Positions 17,077 through 25,048 of a stretch of DNA of 53,920 nt are shown piece after piece; positions within the stretch are counted from its first letter, which is position 1, and each line of letters starts with the position of its first letter. Position numbers and translations under genes: made by a program. The notes under the pieces are model-generated. The model worked only from the letters and a program-made list of their open reading frames with translations. It did not search any database and had not been told where the DNA came from. Origin of the DNA: Magnetococcales bacterium (GTDB lineage: Bacteria; Pseudomonadota; Magnetococcia; Magnetococcales; UBA8363). The DNA lies in assembly GCA_015660855.1 (NCBI GenBank), contig JACSDG010000004.1, positions 1 through 53,920 on the forward strand, in the 5' to 3' direction.

Positions 17077-17126
17077 ACACATCGCATCATACGATGAATG
17101 TTGCCTCCCTGGAAGTGTGTCGGTAT
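17077..17126 (+). repeat. 50-bp direct repeat, right copy
   Basis: Second copy of the repeat at 13537-13586, in the same orientation. It lies between the start of the caspase-FGE gene (minus) and the second Rpn gene (plus), so it also occupies their divergent promoter region. Confidence 0.85.
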
Positions 17127-17146
17127 CATGGCCTCCGGGAGTTGAT

Positions 17147-18256
17147 ATGGTGCGGCAATCTGGTATGCTCTTGCCGATGAGCGAGATCAGTCAGCCCCAC
17201 GACCGGTTGTTCAAGGCACTGCTGTCTACCCCGGAGACTGCGGGTGCCTTGCTGCGGGAATATCTGCCGCATGAAGTGGTACGGTTGCTGGCACCTGAAC
17301 CGCCGCAATTGGTTGAGGGCAGCTTTGTCGAAGAAAATTTGCGCCCCTACTATTCGGATCGTCTGTTCGAGGTCAAGACGATTAGCGGCAGATCGATTTG
17401 CTTCTATGTCTTGATCGAACACAAGAGCTTCGAGGACGGAAAGGCCGGTTGGCAGATTTTTCGGGGCATTTCGGCGTTCCTGGAGCAAAAGGCACGGGAA
17501 AACGAGAAATGGCGGCAGCTTCCAGCGGTCCTGGCCTTGCTGGTTTACAACGGTGCACAGGAGTGGCGTATTCCCAATGAGTTCCTGGCCCTGGTCGATG
17601 CTGACGAGGTTTTGCACCCCTGGCTGCTCAATTTCCGTTTTCCGGTAGTCGATCTGGGCCCGATCCCGGATCGGAAACTTTCCGGGCATGCGCGGCTGCG
17701 CGTCGGTTTGATGGCGCTCAAATACGGAACCCGTGATCTCAAGGCCCAAATGGCGGCCCTGGACCGGATTGTGGATGCCCTGATCGAAGCCCCGGAACTC
17801 CTGCTGCCAGTGTTGCTCTATCTGTTGACGACATTCCACCATATGAACGAAGAGCAGGTGCGGCAAGTGGTTCGCCGCGTCAAACCAGAGGAGGAATCTG
17901 CCATGATGTCCGAATTTGCCAGGAAAATTTTGTCCAAGGACAGACCAGAATGGGTGGTGGCAGTTGCCAGGGAAATGTTGTCCAAGGACAGACCAGAATG
18001 GGTGGTGGCAGTTGCCAGGGAAATGTTATCCGAGGACAGACCAGAATGGATGGTGGCAATGATGCGCCAGGAAGGCCGCCAGGAAGGCCGCCAGGAAGAA
18101 GCCGCTTCCATGCTGCTCAAACTGATGCGTCGCAAATTCGGCCAGACGCCGGACTGGGCGATCGAGAAGGTCAGCTCGGCGGGTCTGGAATTGATCGAAA
18201 CGTGGGGCGAAAATGTTTTGTTCGCCAATTCCGTGGACGAGGTGTTTGCGTTGTGA
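17147..18256 (+). CDS. Rpn-family recombination-promoting nuclease/putative transposase
   Basis: 369 aa from ATG 17147 (GGGAG 5 nt upstream); an internal ATG at 17177 (MSEISQPHDRLFKALL) gives the more usual family start but lacks a Shine-Dalgarno. QPHDRLFKALL, ALLREYLPHEVVRLL, DRLFEVKT and FYVLIEHKS are hallmarks of the Rpn PD-(D/E)XK family; the EVK and EHKS strands carry the catalytic acids. Near the C-terminus a 16-residue unit (LSKDRPEWVVAVAREM) is repeated three times, followed by EGRQEGRQE and a DUF4351-like end (RRKFGQTPDWAIEKVSSA). It closes the cargo island, tail-to-tail with the phage adaptor gene 38 bp away. Confidence 0.85.
   Translation: MVRQSGMLLPMSEISQPHDRLFKALLSTPETAGALLREYLPHEVVRLLAPEPPQLVEGSFVEENLRPYYSDRLFEVKTISGRSICFYVLIEHKSFEDGKAGWQIFRGISAFLEQKARENEKWRQLPAVLALLVYNGAQEWRIPNEFLALVDADEVLHPWLLNFRFPVVDLGPIPDRKLSGHARLRVGLMALKYGTRDLKAQMAALDRIVDALIEAPELLLPVLLYLLTTFHHMNEEQVRQVVRRVKPEEESAMMSEFARKILSKDRPEWVVAVAREMLSKDRPEWVVAVAREMLSEDRPEWMVAMMRQEGRQEGRQEEAASMLLKLMRRKFGQTPDWAIEKVSSAGLELIETWGENVLFANSVDEVFAL
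17931..18056 (+). repeat. 48-bp tandem repeat inside the Rpn gene
   Basis: Three in-frame 48-bp units starting at 17931, 17979 and 18027 (the last shortened) encode LSKDRPEWVVAVAREM. The first two are nearly identical at the DNA level, so copy number may vary. Confidence 0.85.
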
Positions 18257-18294
18257 TCTGGGCCTGACTGTCCAAGCTCCCCCCCTGGGAAAAA

Positions 18295-18915
18295 TCATTC
18301 CGGTATCACGCGGGGGATCTGGCCGTCGAAATCGCGTTGATCTTCGTTCATGCGGATGCGGTTTTTTTCCTTTTCCGCCAGTTCCATCCACAATCCCGCC
18401 CGTTCCGGATCCACGCGAGCGGAGGCTTCGTGAATCAGGACTTCCGGTGCGTAGACCAGCCAGGGATTGGTGGCGGTGTTGGTGGCAAGCGATCCCCCGG
18501 TTTTAAAATGGATCAGGCGAAACGTGGTGGTGACGGCGGGGGTGGGAAACAGGTAGATTTTACTTCCCAAAATGGCAAACCATTCCACTGTCCCTTCCCC
18601 CAGGTTGCGGGCGGTGAGGGCTTCATAAGAATCCCGTTGCAGCATTACCCAGGGGTTGGTCCGGGTGCTGTCGTAACGGTAAAGCCCCCCCCGGGTTCCC
18701 AAACGCAGAAAACCGGCGGGGAGGGTTATGGTTGCGGTCCTGGCGGTGGCGGTCAGAGTGTCGTCCACATTCATGAGAAACCACGGCAACACCGCATCCC
18801 ACTCCAAAGACGCTTGCGCCATCTCCAGTTCCAGACGAATCCGTTCGTCCCAACCCGCCACATGATCCTGGCCGGTGCGCAGTCGAATCAATTCAATGGC
18901 CTCGTCTCTTTTCAT
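18295..18915 (-). CDS. head-to-tail adaptor-like protein (T7 gp11-type), short form
   Basis: 206 aa, MKRDEAIELIRLRTGQ start. The family pattern is an N-terminal helix pair with acidic residues (WDERIRLELEMAQASLE), LPWFL, a beta core (TITLPAGFLRLG) and a final helical part (EVLIHEASARV). It is a paralogue of the 342-aa protein at 10209-11237 but lacks the CBM-like insert. It overlaps the 3' end of the methyltransferase-GT9 gene by 23 bp. It would sit below the portal ring. The duplication of adaptor genes on both sides of the cargo island is notable. Confidence 0.7.
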   Translation of the reverse strand: MKRDEAIELIRLRTGQDHVAGWDERIRLELEMAQASLEWDAVLPWFLMNVDDTLTATARTATITLPAGFLRLGTRGGLYRYDSTRTNPWVMLQRDSYEALTARNLGEGTVEWFAILGSKIYLFPTPAVTTTFRLIHFKTGGSLATNTATNPWLVYAPEVLIHEASARVDPERAGLWMELAEKEKNRIRMNEDQRDFDGQIPRVIPE

Positions 18916-20446
18916 GAAACTCTCCCAGTAAAAAAAGGATGGCCGCCGTCACCCGGTCGGGGGCGATGGCGGCGGCACACCAGGCGGCCCCGGTCTGGGG
19001 ATCACGGTGGCAACGTTCCCAGCCATAATGCAATCGATGGCAGGGATGACAGGTCACTTCCGTTGGCGGTTTAAGATTGATGGTGTTTTTCCAGTGGCTG
19101 GAAATGTTTTCGACCGATGAATGGGACAGAAACAAAACTTTGCCCACATTTTCCAACCCCATGGCATTCATCACCCCGGTTTCCGGGCCTACCAGCACAT
19201 CCACCTGCTGGGCAAAGCTCAACGTCCTGCGCATGGACCAGCGGCCACTGCGGCGAAAAACCCGGCGTTCCAGTCTCCAGCCCCCTTCAAGAATGCGGCA
19301 GGCAGCATCACCCACCAAAACGATACGTATGTCGGGTCGGGTCATGAGCAGGGCGGCCAGCACATGGTCCACAAAGGGCCAGGCTTTGTGGAGGGAAGAC
19401 CCCGACAGAACCCACATCACCACCGCCCCTTTCCCCAGGGCTTGACGCATCCTTTGCGCCTGCCGCTGTTCCACCGGGGAGGCATGAAATCGCAACCGGG
19501 AGCCTTCCGGAACCCCGGCCAGGGCGTGGATGACCGTCATATGGTTGTGGTTGAGCAACAGGCGTCGCGCCTGGTTGTGCCACTGATCGTTGACCCGATG
19601 GGGAAGGGTCAATAACGTCTCTTCCACCGATTCGGATAAATTGATCACCCGGTCGAACCGTTGCCGCAACGCCTGCCAATAGTCGCCAAGCTCGGTATTG
19701 GGAACCTGATCGGTATCCTGCAACCACCAGCCGTCGATGTGGGGATCAAAGGCGAGAATGTCCCGTCCTTTGGGGGTGGTATTGACCCAGACTTCGTACC
19801 CTTGCGCTTTGAGTCCGGGAAAAACCGATGCCGCTTGTAATATATCGCCAAAACCGCCATACCGGATGACCAACGCCCGTTTGCGACCCGATAGCGATGG
19901 CGCGGCGGTAAATCCGGGTTGGCGGGTTTTTTGGAACACCTGGAGCAACGAATATTCATGGCCGGCATGGCGTACTTCGTTGATTTCCACCACAACGCCA
20001 AAGCCGCTTGGACTGGCGATGCTCCGCATCAGGTCCAGGAGGGTGTCTTCGTCCAGGTCGCATCGATGTTCGGGTGGGCACCCCGGTTGACCCACCTGGG
20101 GAAAATGGTCTTTGTGGGGCAGGTAGAGTACCAGGTATCCGCCAGGTTTCAGCACGCGCCACCATTCGCCGAGGATTTCCCGGGTGCGGTGGGCGGGAAA
20201 ATGATCGAGGGCATGGGAGGAAAACAGATGATCCAGGCTTTGATCGGCGAAAATGGACAGGTCGGCGATGTCACGGGCAATCCCGGCTCCATGGGGGGAG
20301 AGCGTCCGGTCGATTCCCAGTGTTCCTGGCCAGATCCTTTCCTGTCCGCACCCAAGATCCACACCTGTACCACGGGTAAACGGGACTACCAGATATTTTA
20401 TTTTTCGCGCTTCCAAACCATGAACTTGCGCTGGGTTCCAGGTCAT
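18893..20446 (-). CDS. phage methyltransferase-glycosyltransferase family 9 fusion
   Basis: 517 aa. Residues about 28-175 are a class I SAM methyltransferase of the Methyltransf_11 type (GVDLGCGQ as motif I, then SSHALDHFPAH and WWRVLKPGGYLVLYLPHKD). Residues about 190-500 are GT9/heptosyltransferase-like: an N-terminal Rossmann strand (RALVIRYGGFGDILQAASVF) and a C-terminal sugar-nucleotide half (VLVGPETGVMNAMGL, VLFLSHSS). No signal or membrane segment. It lies in the virion operon, overlapping the upstream gene by 4 bp. It probably modifies a glycan, of the virion or of the host surface; the substrate cannot be told. Confidence 0.75.
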   Translation of the reverse strand: MTWNPAQVHGLEARKIKYLVVPFTRGTGVDLGCGQERIWPGTLGIDRTLSPHGAGIARDIADLSIFADQSLDHLFSSHALDHFPAHRTREILGEWWRVLKPGGYLVLYLPHKDHFPQVGQPGCPPEHRCDLDEDTLLDLMRSIASPSGFGVVVEINEVRHAGHEYSLLQVFQKTRQPGFTAAPSLSGRKRALVIRYGGFGDILQAASVFPGLKAQGYEVWVNTTPKGRDILAFDPHIDGWWLQDTDQVPNTELGDYWQALRQRFDRVINLSESVEETLLTLPHRVNDQWHNQARRLLLNHNHMTVIHALAGVPEGSRLRFHASPVEQRQAQRMRQALGKGAVVMWVLSGSSLHKAWPFVDHVLAALLMTRPDIRIVLVGDAACRILEGGWRLERRVFRRSGRWSMRRTLSFAQQVDVLVGPETGVMNAMGLENVGKVLFLSHSSVENISSHWKNTINLKPPTEVTCHPCHRLHYGWERCHRDPQTGAAWCAAAIAPDRVTAAILFLLGEFHEKRRGH

Positions 20447-20775
20447 GCCTGCTCCATTATGCGGCGGTGAATTTTTTGGATCAGCTCATCCTTGCCTGCC
20501 CGACCGGTGTGAAGGCTGTATTCATCTTGGGCGATCCGTTTGACCTCGGCGTGGGAAAGACCGGACAATTCCCTGACCGTGTTGGTTGCGGCGCGCAGGG
20601 TCAGTTCCTGTTGCGCCAGTTCGGGATTGTGGATCATTTCATTCCATGTGGGCCGGTGGACGGGAACGATTTCATGGCCCAGGTGGTCGAATAAACGCGC
20701 ATCCTGAACAAATGCGACCCCAGGTGCCCCACGGACCTCGCCAAACGGGCGGGATCGGTCCAGTGCCCTCACCAT
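20443..20775 (-). CDS. small phage protein, unknown
   Basis: 110 aa from ATG 20775, which has a strong AGGAGG 5 nt upstream; an in-frame ATG further up at 20910 lies inside the preceding gene. The first half contains a compact region (PGVAFVQDARLFDHLGHEIVP), followed by a charged helical C-terminus (QELTLRAATNTVRELS ... IQKIHRRIMEQA). It overlaps both neighbours by a few bases. It is probably a structural accessory or assembly protein; I do not recognise a family. Confidence 0.7.
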   Translation of the reverse strand: MVRALDRSRPFGEVRGAPGVAFVQDARLFDHLGHEIVPVHRPTWNEMIHNPELAQQELTLRAATNTVRELSGLSHAEVKRIAQDEYSLHTGRAGKDELIQKIHRRIMEQA

Positions 20776-20993
20776 AGATCCTCCTGTCCGGAAAGTTCCG
20801 CGGAGGGTGCGCCATCTTCGTGATAAAAACGCCGTCCTGTTTCGCGGGGAAGGGGATGGACATTGCCCAGCCAATCCTTGGCTTTGGGATTCATGGGTTT
20901 TTTCCAACACCCCTCCTGCTCCACCTGTGGGTTGTCAGAGGTGTGTTCTTTGGGATCCATCCGTTGTTGCAGCGTGGAAAAAAAACGCATCAT
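20769..20993 (-). CDS. 74-aa phage protein, unknown
   Basis: MMRFFSTLQQRMDPKEHTSD start, then a hydrophilic Lys/Glu/Pro-rich sequence with one Cys and WLGNVHPLPRETGRRFYHED. Its stop overlaps the next gene's start by 7 bp. There is no membrane segment. Tight packing in the operon supports it being real, but its function cannot be inferred. Confidence 0.6.
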   Translation of the reverse strand: MMRFFSTLQQRMDPKEHTSDNPQVEQEGCWKKPMNPKAKDWLGNVHPLPRETGRRFYHEDGAPSAELSGQEDLW

Positions 20994-21070
20994 GCGGGTT
21001 GCTCCTGTTTCAAGGCGGGTTTTGGCCCCCCCTTTCGGGCTGGTGCGAAAAGGGGGGAGGGGCGGGGGAA

Positions 21071-21247
21071 TCAGCAGATGGTGAATTCTTTTTTGCCGTT
21101 CGGGCCTTTCACCGTCTTTTGCGTGATACCCTTGGGCCGACCGCCGGGATTTTCATCCATGGTTTCGCTGACCAAGGGTTCCCGTTGTTGCAAACCGGAG
21201 GTGGCAGGGGCTTTTTGGGCGGTGGAATTTTGTTCGTTGTTGCTCAT
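21071..21247 (-). CDS. 58-aa phage protein, unknown
   Basis: Chosen start is ATG 21247 (MSNNEQNSTAQKAP), with GAGG upstream; the frame is open to 21301. Hydrophilic, Gln/Asn/Lys/Gly-rich, probably disordered, ending KGPNGKKEFTIC. It lies 46 bp past the putative decoration protein gene. Role unknown. Confidence 0.55.
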   Translation of the reverse strand: MSNNEQNSTAQKAPATSGLQQREPLVSETMDENPGGRPKGITQKTVKGPNGKKEFTIC

Positions 21248-21293
21248 GCGGGGGGATTCCTCTGTGGTGTCAGGGTATGGGAAAAATGGGGCA

Positions 21294-21662
21294 TCAGGCA
21301 CTCTGAACGGCGTCGGGTGTCACTTCATATTCGTAGACGACGATGGCTTTTCCGACGGTATCGGCCAAAGATTTCACCGAAAACCGTCCCATGGCGGTCA
21401 TGGTGGCATTGAGGGTGGCCGAGGATGCGGAAACTCCGGCGGCACCGGTGCCAAGAGTAATGGAACCGATGGAGGAGGTTCCCGAATAGACGTCGAGGCC
21501 GTGGTCGGTGGTGGTGCCGGCGGTGGTGACGACGGCGTGGACCTTTTTGAGGCGTGCCTTCTGGAAGGAGGCAAACCGGCTGTATTCGGTCGTGGCCGCT
21601 CCGCCCGCTTCTCCGGCGCAGTGCTCGCGGCGTACTTGAAAATCGGGATCGCTGTAGGACAT
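21294..21662 (-). CDS. possible head decoration protein
   Basis: 122 aa from ATG 21662 (AAGGAG upstream); an ATG at 21782 would read back through the capsid terminator. The sequence is beta-rich and Thr/Ser/Gly/Ala-rich (VVTTAGTTTDHGLDVYSGTS, ITLGTGAAGVSASSATLNAT), with no signal or membrane segment. It follows the capsid gene after a terminator hairpin. Composition and position fit a small capsid decoration or stabilising protein; the identity is inferred. Confidence 0.6.
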   Translation of the reverse strand: MSYSDPDFQVRREHCAGEAGGAATTEYSRFASFQKARLKKVHAVVTTAGTTTDHGLDVYSGTSSIGSITLGTGAAGVSASSATLNATMTAMGRFSVKSLADTVGKAIVVYEYEVTPDAVQSA

Positions 21663-21700
21663 GGTTAATGGTCTCCTTGAGTCGGGGGGAAGGGCAAATG

Positions 21701-21731
21701 AAAAACCCCGGAGGGGTGCTTTCCTCCGGGG
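21701..21731 (-). terminator. Rho-independent terminator after the capsid gene
   Basis: CCCCGGAGG pairs with CCTCCGGGG (8-nt loop), followed on minus by TTTTT. It sits between the major capsid gene (ends 21764) and the next gene, so it can set a higher capsid-to-downstream ratio through partial termination. Confidence 0.75.
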
Positions 21732-21763
21732 GAAAACCGTGGGTGGGACAACTGTAGAAAGAC

Positions 21764-22714
21764 TTAGTTGGCGGAATCCCACATCAAAATGCGAGCCTGG
21801 GCCGCCTGGGTGTGGCAGATGCCAAAGCCCCCCAGATAGTACCAGGCGATGCCGCGATCCCGACCAAAATCGCCAGGGATCTTGCCGCGAATCTCCTCGG
21901 GAACACCCACCGCTTCGGCGACGGTGTCACGACCGAAAAAATAGACGGCGTCGTTGCCGTTGGCCCACGCACTGCCTTTGGTGGTTCCAACCCCTTTGGC
22001 GATGCCGTTCTGCTCGACAAAACGGATCCCTTCATAGCGACCGATTTCGCCATTCATGATCATTTTGAACCCGGATTCGATGTACTGATGCAACGATTCC
22101 AGATCTTTTTTCAGTTGGCGAAAGGTGGCGGGACGCCCAAGGGCATAATAATCGCCATTGTCATAGGCGGGAATCGAACGTTCTTTCATCAGGTCCACGA
22201 CCACTTGCACATGGCCCTTGCCCAGGGCGACGTTGTTGGTCTCGGTGGCGGTTCCGTTGGTGGTCAGGGTCACCGTGGAGGTGGACGTGCCCGCCGTCAA
22301 ACGCAACGGCGTTGCGGCAAACTGTGCTTGGGCCGCAGCGTCCAGGGTGCGGTTGGAATCATGCTTGAGCACCTGATGAATCACCTCCGTCACCGGATGT
22401 TCCGAAAGATTGTCCAACTTTTCGGTAAAGGGGACGCTGTTGCCGTACTCCTGGACCGTGAGGGTCCCTTGGGCGATGGTAAACTTGGTCTCCGGCATGG
22501 TGGACGTTTCCACCAGGGTTGTCCCCTGGGCGGCCACGTCGCCATAGACGTTCCAGTGAAAGGTATCGCCACGGTTTTTGCCAAAAGCTTCCTTGATGTC
22601 GCAAAACTGCCGAAACTTGCTCAGTGGCTGTACCGCAAAACGCAATTTTTCCGACAGATTGTCGGCATACATGTAACCGCCGTCAGCGGATACACTCCAG
22701 ATTTGTCCGGCCAT
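21764..22714 (-). CDS. major capsid protein (N4-gp56-like, HK97 fold)
   Basis: 316 aa. The N-terminus (YADNLSEKLRFAVQPLSKFRQFCDIKEAFGKNRGDTFHW), TTLVETSTMPETKF, GNSVPFTEKLDNLSEHPV and the C-terminal GICHTQAARIL-like end fit the N4-gp56 family of HK97-fold capsid proteins. Length is in the usual range (300-400). AGGAG lies 8-10 nt before the ATG. It follows the scaffold gene after 16 bp and is followed by its own terminator. There is no protease domain next to it. It forms the icosahedral shell. Confidence 0.85.
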   Translation of the reverse strand: MAGQIWSVSADGGYMYADNLSEKLRFAVQPLSKFRQFCDIKEAFGKNRGDTFHWNVYGDVAAQGTTLVETSTMPETKFTIAQGTLTVQEYGNSVPFTEKLDNLSEHPVTEVIHQVLKHDSNRTLDAAAQAQFAATPLRLTAGTSTSTVTLTTNGTATETNNVALGKGHVQVVVDLMKERSIPAYDNGDYYALGRPATFRQLKKDLESLHQYIESGFKMIMNGEIGRYEGIRFVEQNGIAKGVGTTKGSAWANGNDAVYFFGRDTVAEAVGVPEEIRGKIPGDFGRDRGIAWYYLGGFGICHTQAAQARILMWDSAN

Positions 22715-22730
22715 GATGTTTACTCTCCTG

Positions 22731-23771
22731 TCATGTCAAACCCCGTGCCTGCTTCATTTGCCGTATCTTGTCGGCATAGGTGGGTGGCGACGGGGAATCG
22801 GTTCCCGATGGCACCTTGCGATGAATCCCGGAAGGTGCCTGTTTGCTTGTTGCCGTACGCTTGTCCATAAGCCGCTGTCCGGGATCGCTGCTCCGGGTAA
22901 GCTTGGCCGTGGTCAACTGGACCAACCATTGGTTGATGGCCTCGGTGGCGTGGTCGAAATAATCACGGGTGGGGAGGCCCGGCTGAGTTTCCATGGCCTC
23001 CATGACCATTTGTGCGTGCATCCCCGATAATTTGGCATCGCGGGCGATATGCGGCTGGGTATCGACGAGACGCTGTTTTTCACCGCGCACTTCCTGGCGT
23101 AAAAAGACATACTCTGCCAACTGTTCCGGATTCACCGGGGCCATGGTTGTGGCAGCCGGGGTTTCGGGTTCCACCTGTTCCAGATAATTTTGCATCTCCT
23201 GATGGCTGGGAGGGTCCGACCCTGGGTCGGCGGGTTGGCCGGGGAGGGGGGTTGGACCGGGTGTTTGGGTGTGGGGTGGATTTCCAGGGGGGGTGAGGGT
23301 CATTTCACGCTGGCGCAGCCGTTTATAGAGCACCGCCGCCTCACCCAGGCGTTTACGGGCCGCCGACTCGATCTGGTAACCTTTGATCACGGTCTTCAGG
23401 GGGACCATTTTGGTTCTGCCGTCGATGGTGACCGCTACCTGTTCATCGGAGGGCATCGGGTCTGTACGGGTATTTTCTCCCTTTTTGCCTGCATCCGTAG
23501 GGGATTCGGGGGTGGGGGGTTCCTGTGAATCCCCGGAGGGACTTCCACCGGTATCTGTGGTGGAAATTGCGGGGGGCGTTTCGGTGCCGATGTCCTGTTC
23601 ATGGTTACGCCGGGCGATGCGGTTGAGGGCTTTCAGACGTTCATCACCCTCATTCGTGTCTGTTTTGGGTAAAGGCTGTGCCGACGGGGGGGATGCTTCG
23701 TCCCCAGGGTGGGTTTCCACACCCTCAAAATCGGGTTCAGCGTCCAGGGGGATGGCTGATGCTTCGGTCAT
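22731..23771 (-). CDS. capsid scaffolding-like protein
   Basis: 346 aa, very hydrophilic and Pro/Glu/Gln/Thr-rich, with an acidic disordered N-terminus, a small ordered patch at about 105-160 (VAVTIDGRTKMVPLKTVIKG, AVLYKRLRQRE), a Pro-rich linker and helical segments up to a basic tail (YADKIRQMKQARGL). A hydrophilic, helical, basic-tailed protein just before the capsid gene is the usual profile of a phage scaffold. It lies 4 bp after the 121-aa gene. Confidence 0.7.
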   Translation of the reverse strand: MTEASAIPLDAEPDFEGVETHPGDEASPPSAQPLPKTDTNEGDERLKALNRIARRNHEQDIGTETPPAISTTDTGGSPSGDSQEPPTPESPTDAGKKGENTRTDPMPSDEQVAVTIDGRTKMVPLKTVIKGYQIESAARKRLGEAAVLYKRLRQREMTLTPPGNPPHTQTPGPTPLPGQPADPGSDPPSHQEMQNYLEQVEPETPAATTMAPVNPEQLAEYVFLRQEVRGEKQRLVDTQPHIARDAKLSGMHAQMVMEAMETQPGLPTRDYFDHATEAINQWLVQLTTAKLTRSSDPGQRLMDKRTATSKQAPSGIHRKVPSGTDSPSPPTYADKIRQMKQARGLT

Positions 23772-23775
23772 GGTA

Positions 23776-24141
23776 TCATTCCTCCAAGGTTAGTCCACTC
23801 AGGTTGATTTCCGCTTCTTCACCGTCCCGGATCGCCTCATCGATCCAGGTAATAAAGGATCGGGCGCGCCAGATACGGTTTTGCAATTGCCGGACGTTGC
23901 CGGTTTCTTCATGATGAACCTGTTCCAGGAGATCGCGTGCCTCTTGAATTTCCTGGGCCGCGCGCCCCAGCAAATACCGGCCGACATCGGAATTGAAAAA
24001 TCTTTGGCATTGCAGCCCAAGATCCACCTCCGCCAGCCAGAGGCGCCGACTATCCTCCTGGGCCAGTGCCTCCATCATCCGTCCCGGTCTGGAACCGTCC
24101 AGCCAGTCGAAAACTTCTTTTTTTTGAGTTTTTTTCGCCAT
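23776..24141 (-). CDS. phage protein next to scaffold, helical, unknown
   Basis: 121 aa, MAKKTQKKEVFDWLDGSRPG start, then almost wholly helical (RFFNSDVGRYLLGRAAQEI, LQNRIWRARSFITWIDEAIRDG). No membrane segment. Similar short helical proteins occur between portal and scaffold in N4-gp56-type phages, but none has a role I can name. It is the first virion gene after the 24.3-26.3 kb cargo block. Confidence 0.7.
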   Translation of the reverse strand: MAKKTQKKEVFDWLDGSRPGRMMEALAQEDSRRLWLAEVDLGLQCQRFFNSDVGRYLLGRAAQEIQEARDLLEQVHHEETGNVRQLQNRIWRARSFITWIDEAIRDGEEAEINLSGLTLEE

Positions 24142-24163
24142 GTTCTTCCCAGATGTTGGAGTG

Positions 24164-24204
24164 AAAACGAAAACAGCCGGACACGTTGGAACGTATCCGG
24201 CTGT
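24164..24204 (-). terminator. Rho-independent terminator after the DUF433/DUF5615 pair
   Basis: ACAGCCGGA pairs with TCCGGCTGT (14-nt loop), followed on minus by TTTCGTTTT. It lies 66 bp past the DUF5615 gene and ends the toxin-antitoxin transcript before the virion genes resume. Confidence 0.7.
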
Positions 24205-24269
24205 TGGAACAGCAGAAATTGTTTAATTGGCGGCTGGGGTCAGTATATCCTTGATTTTCTACTGTACGA

Positions 24270-24623
24270 TCATTCCCTGATGCGAATTCGTTCCTCTTCC
24301 ACAATCCAAAGCCTGCGGTCTGGGGATTCACTTGCCAGAATGGGCAGCAGGTGTTGCATGGCTTCCATGACCGTGACCTTGTCTTGCCACGCCAGCCGCA
24401 GCACTACGATGCCACGTCCTTCGGAAGGTGGATAGGCCTGCATATTGGCAAAATCCAGGTCTAATGTTACCAGGATGCGTTGTTCCTCTCGGCAGATTTG
24501 GAACACTTTGCCGTCATTTGCGCCTCCCATGGCCTGATCCTGGACGCTGAACGCATCGTGGCCCGCGTTTTGAAGAAGGGCAGTCACTTCGGCAGGGAGG
24601 TTTTCGTCAACCTTGAACTTCAT
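24270..24623 (-). CDS. DUF5615 PIN-like toxin
   Basis: 117 aa. MKFKVDENLPAEVTALLQNAGHD is the standard start of the DUF5615/Mut7-C PIN-like family, and ILVTLDLDFANM supplies further acidic residues of the PIN active site. These proteins act as ribonuclease-type toxins paired with DUF433 antitoxins. Its start overlaps the DUF433 stop by 4 bp (ATGA). The pair sits in the virion operon as cargo. Confidence 0.85.
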   Translation of the reverse strand: MKFKVDENLPAEVTALLQNAGHDAFSVQDQAMGGANDGKVFQICREEQRILVTLDLDFANMQAYPPSEGRGIVVLRLAWQDKVTVMEAMQHLLPILASESPDRRLWIVEEERIRIRE

Positions 24624-24919
24624 ACCATTACCCGAGGCCCCAAATCGACGATTCTTTCCCTGGCCAAATCTGCCGCATAACGGGTGGCGGCGCGAAGGGA
24701 CTCTTCGGTCAGGGAGGGATAGCTTTGCAAAATTTCCTGATGGGACAGATTGGTGGCCAGATTATCAAGGACTACGGCGACCGGAATCCGGGTGCCGCGA
24801 ATGCAGGCTTGACCGTGGCAGATGTTGGGATCGGTGGTGATGTAATCGCGCCAGTTTATGTCCGCAGTTTTTGAGCCTCTGGGACGCGACTGACTACAAT
24901 TCATAAGAAAATGCAACAT
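24620..24919 (-). CDS. DUF433-family antitoxin
   Basis: 99 aa. DYITTDPNICHGQACIRGTRIPVAVVLDNLA is the DUF433 core, followed by the helix-turn-helix-like LSHQEILQSYPSLTEESLRAAT. The family acts as antitoxin and probably repressor of the adjacent DUF5615 toxin. The N-terminus is about 20 residues longer than usual; an internal ATG at 24904 is an alternative, and neither has a clear Shine-Dalgarno. It is the first gene of a two-gene unit with its own terminator. Confidence 0.8.
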   Translation of the reverse strand: MLHFLMNCSQSRPRGSKTADINWRDYITTDPNICHGQACIRGTRIPVAVVLDNLATNLSHQEILQSYPSLTEESLRAATRYAADLARERIVDLGPRVMV

Positions 24920-25048
24920 AGGCCATTACTGTTTCAATGAAACACTAAAGAGAGAACGCACCTTGAACCCAGGCTCCTCGCCCCTCTCATTTTCCAGGCA
25001 TGGAGTCAACAGGTTTCAATTACTATTGGATTATCTCTTAACCGCCAA

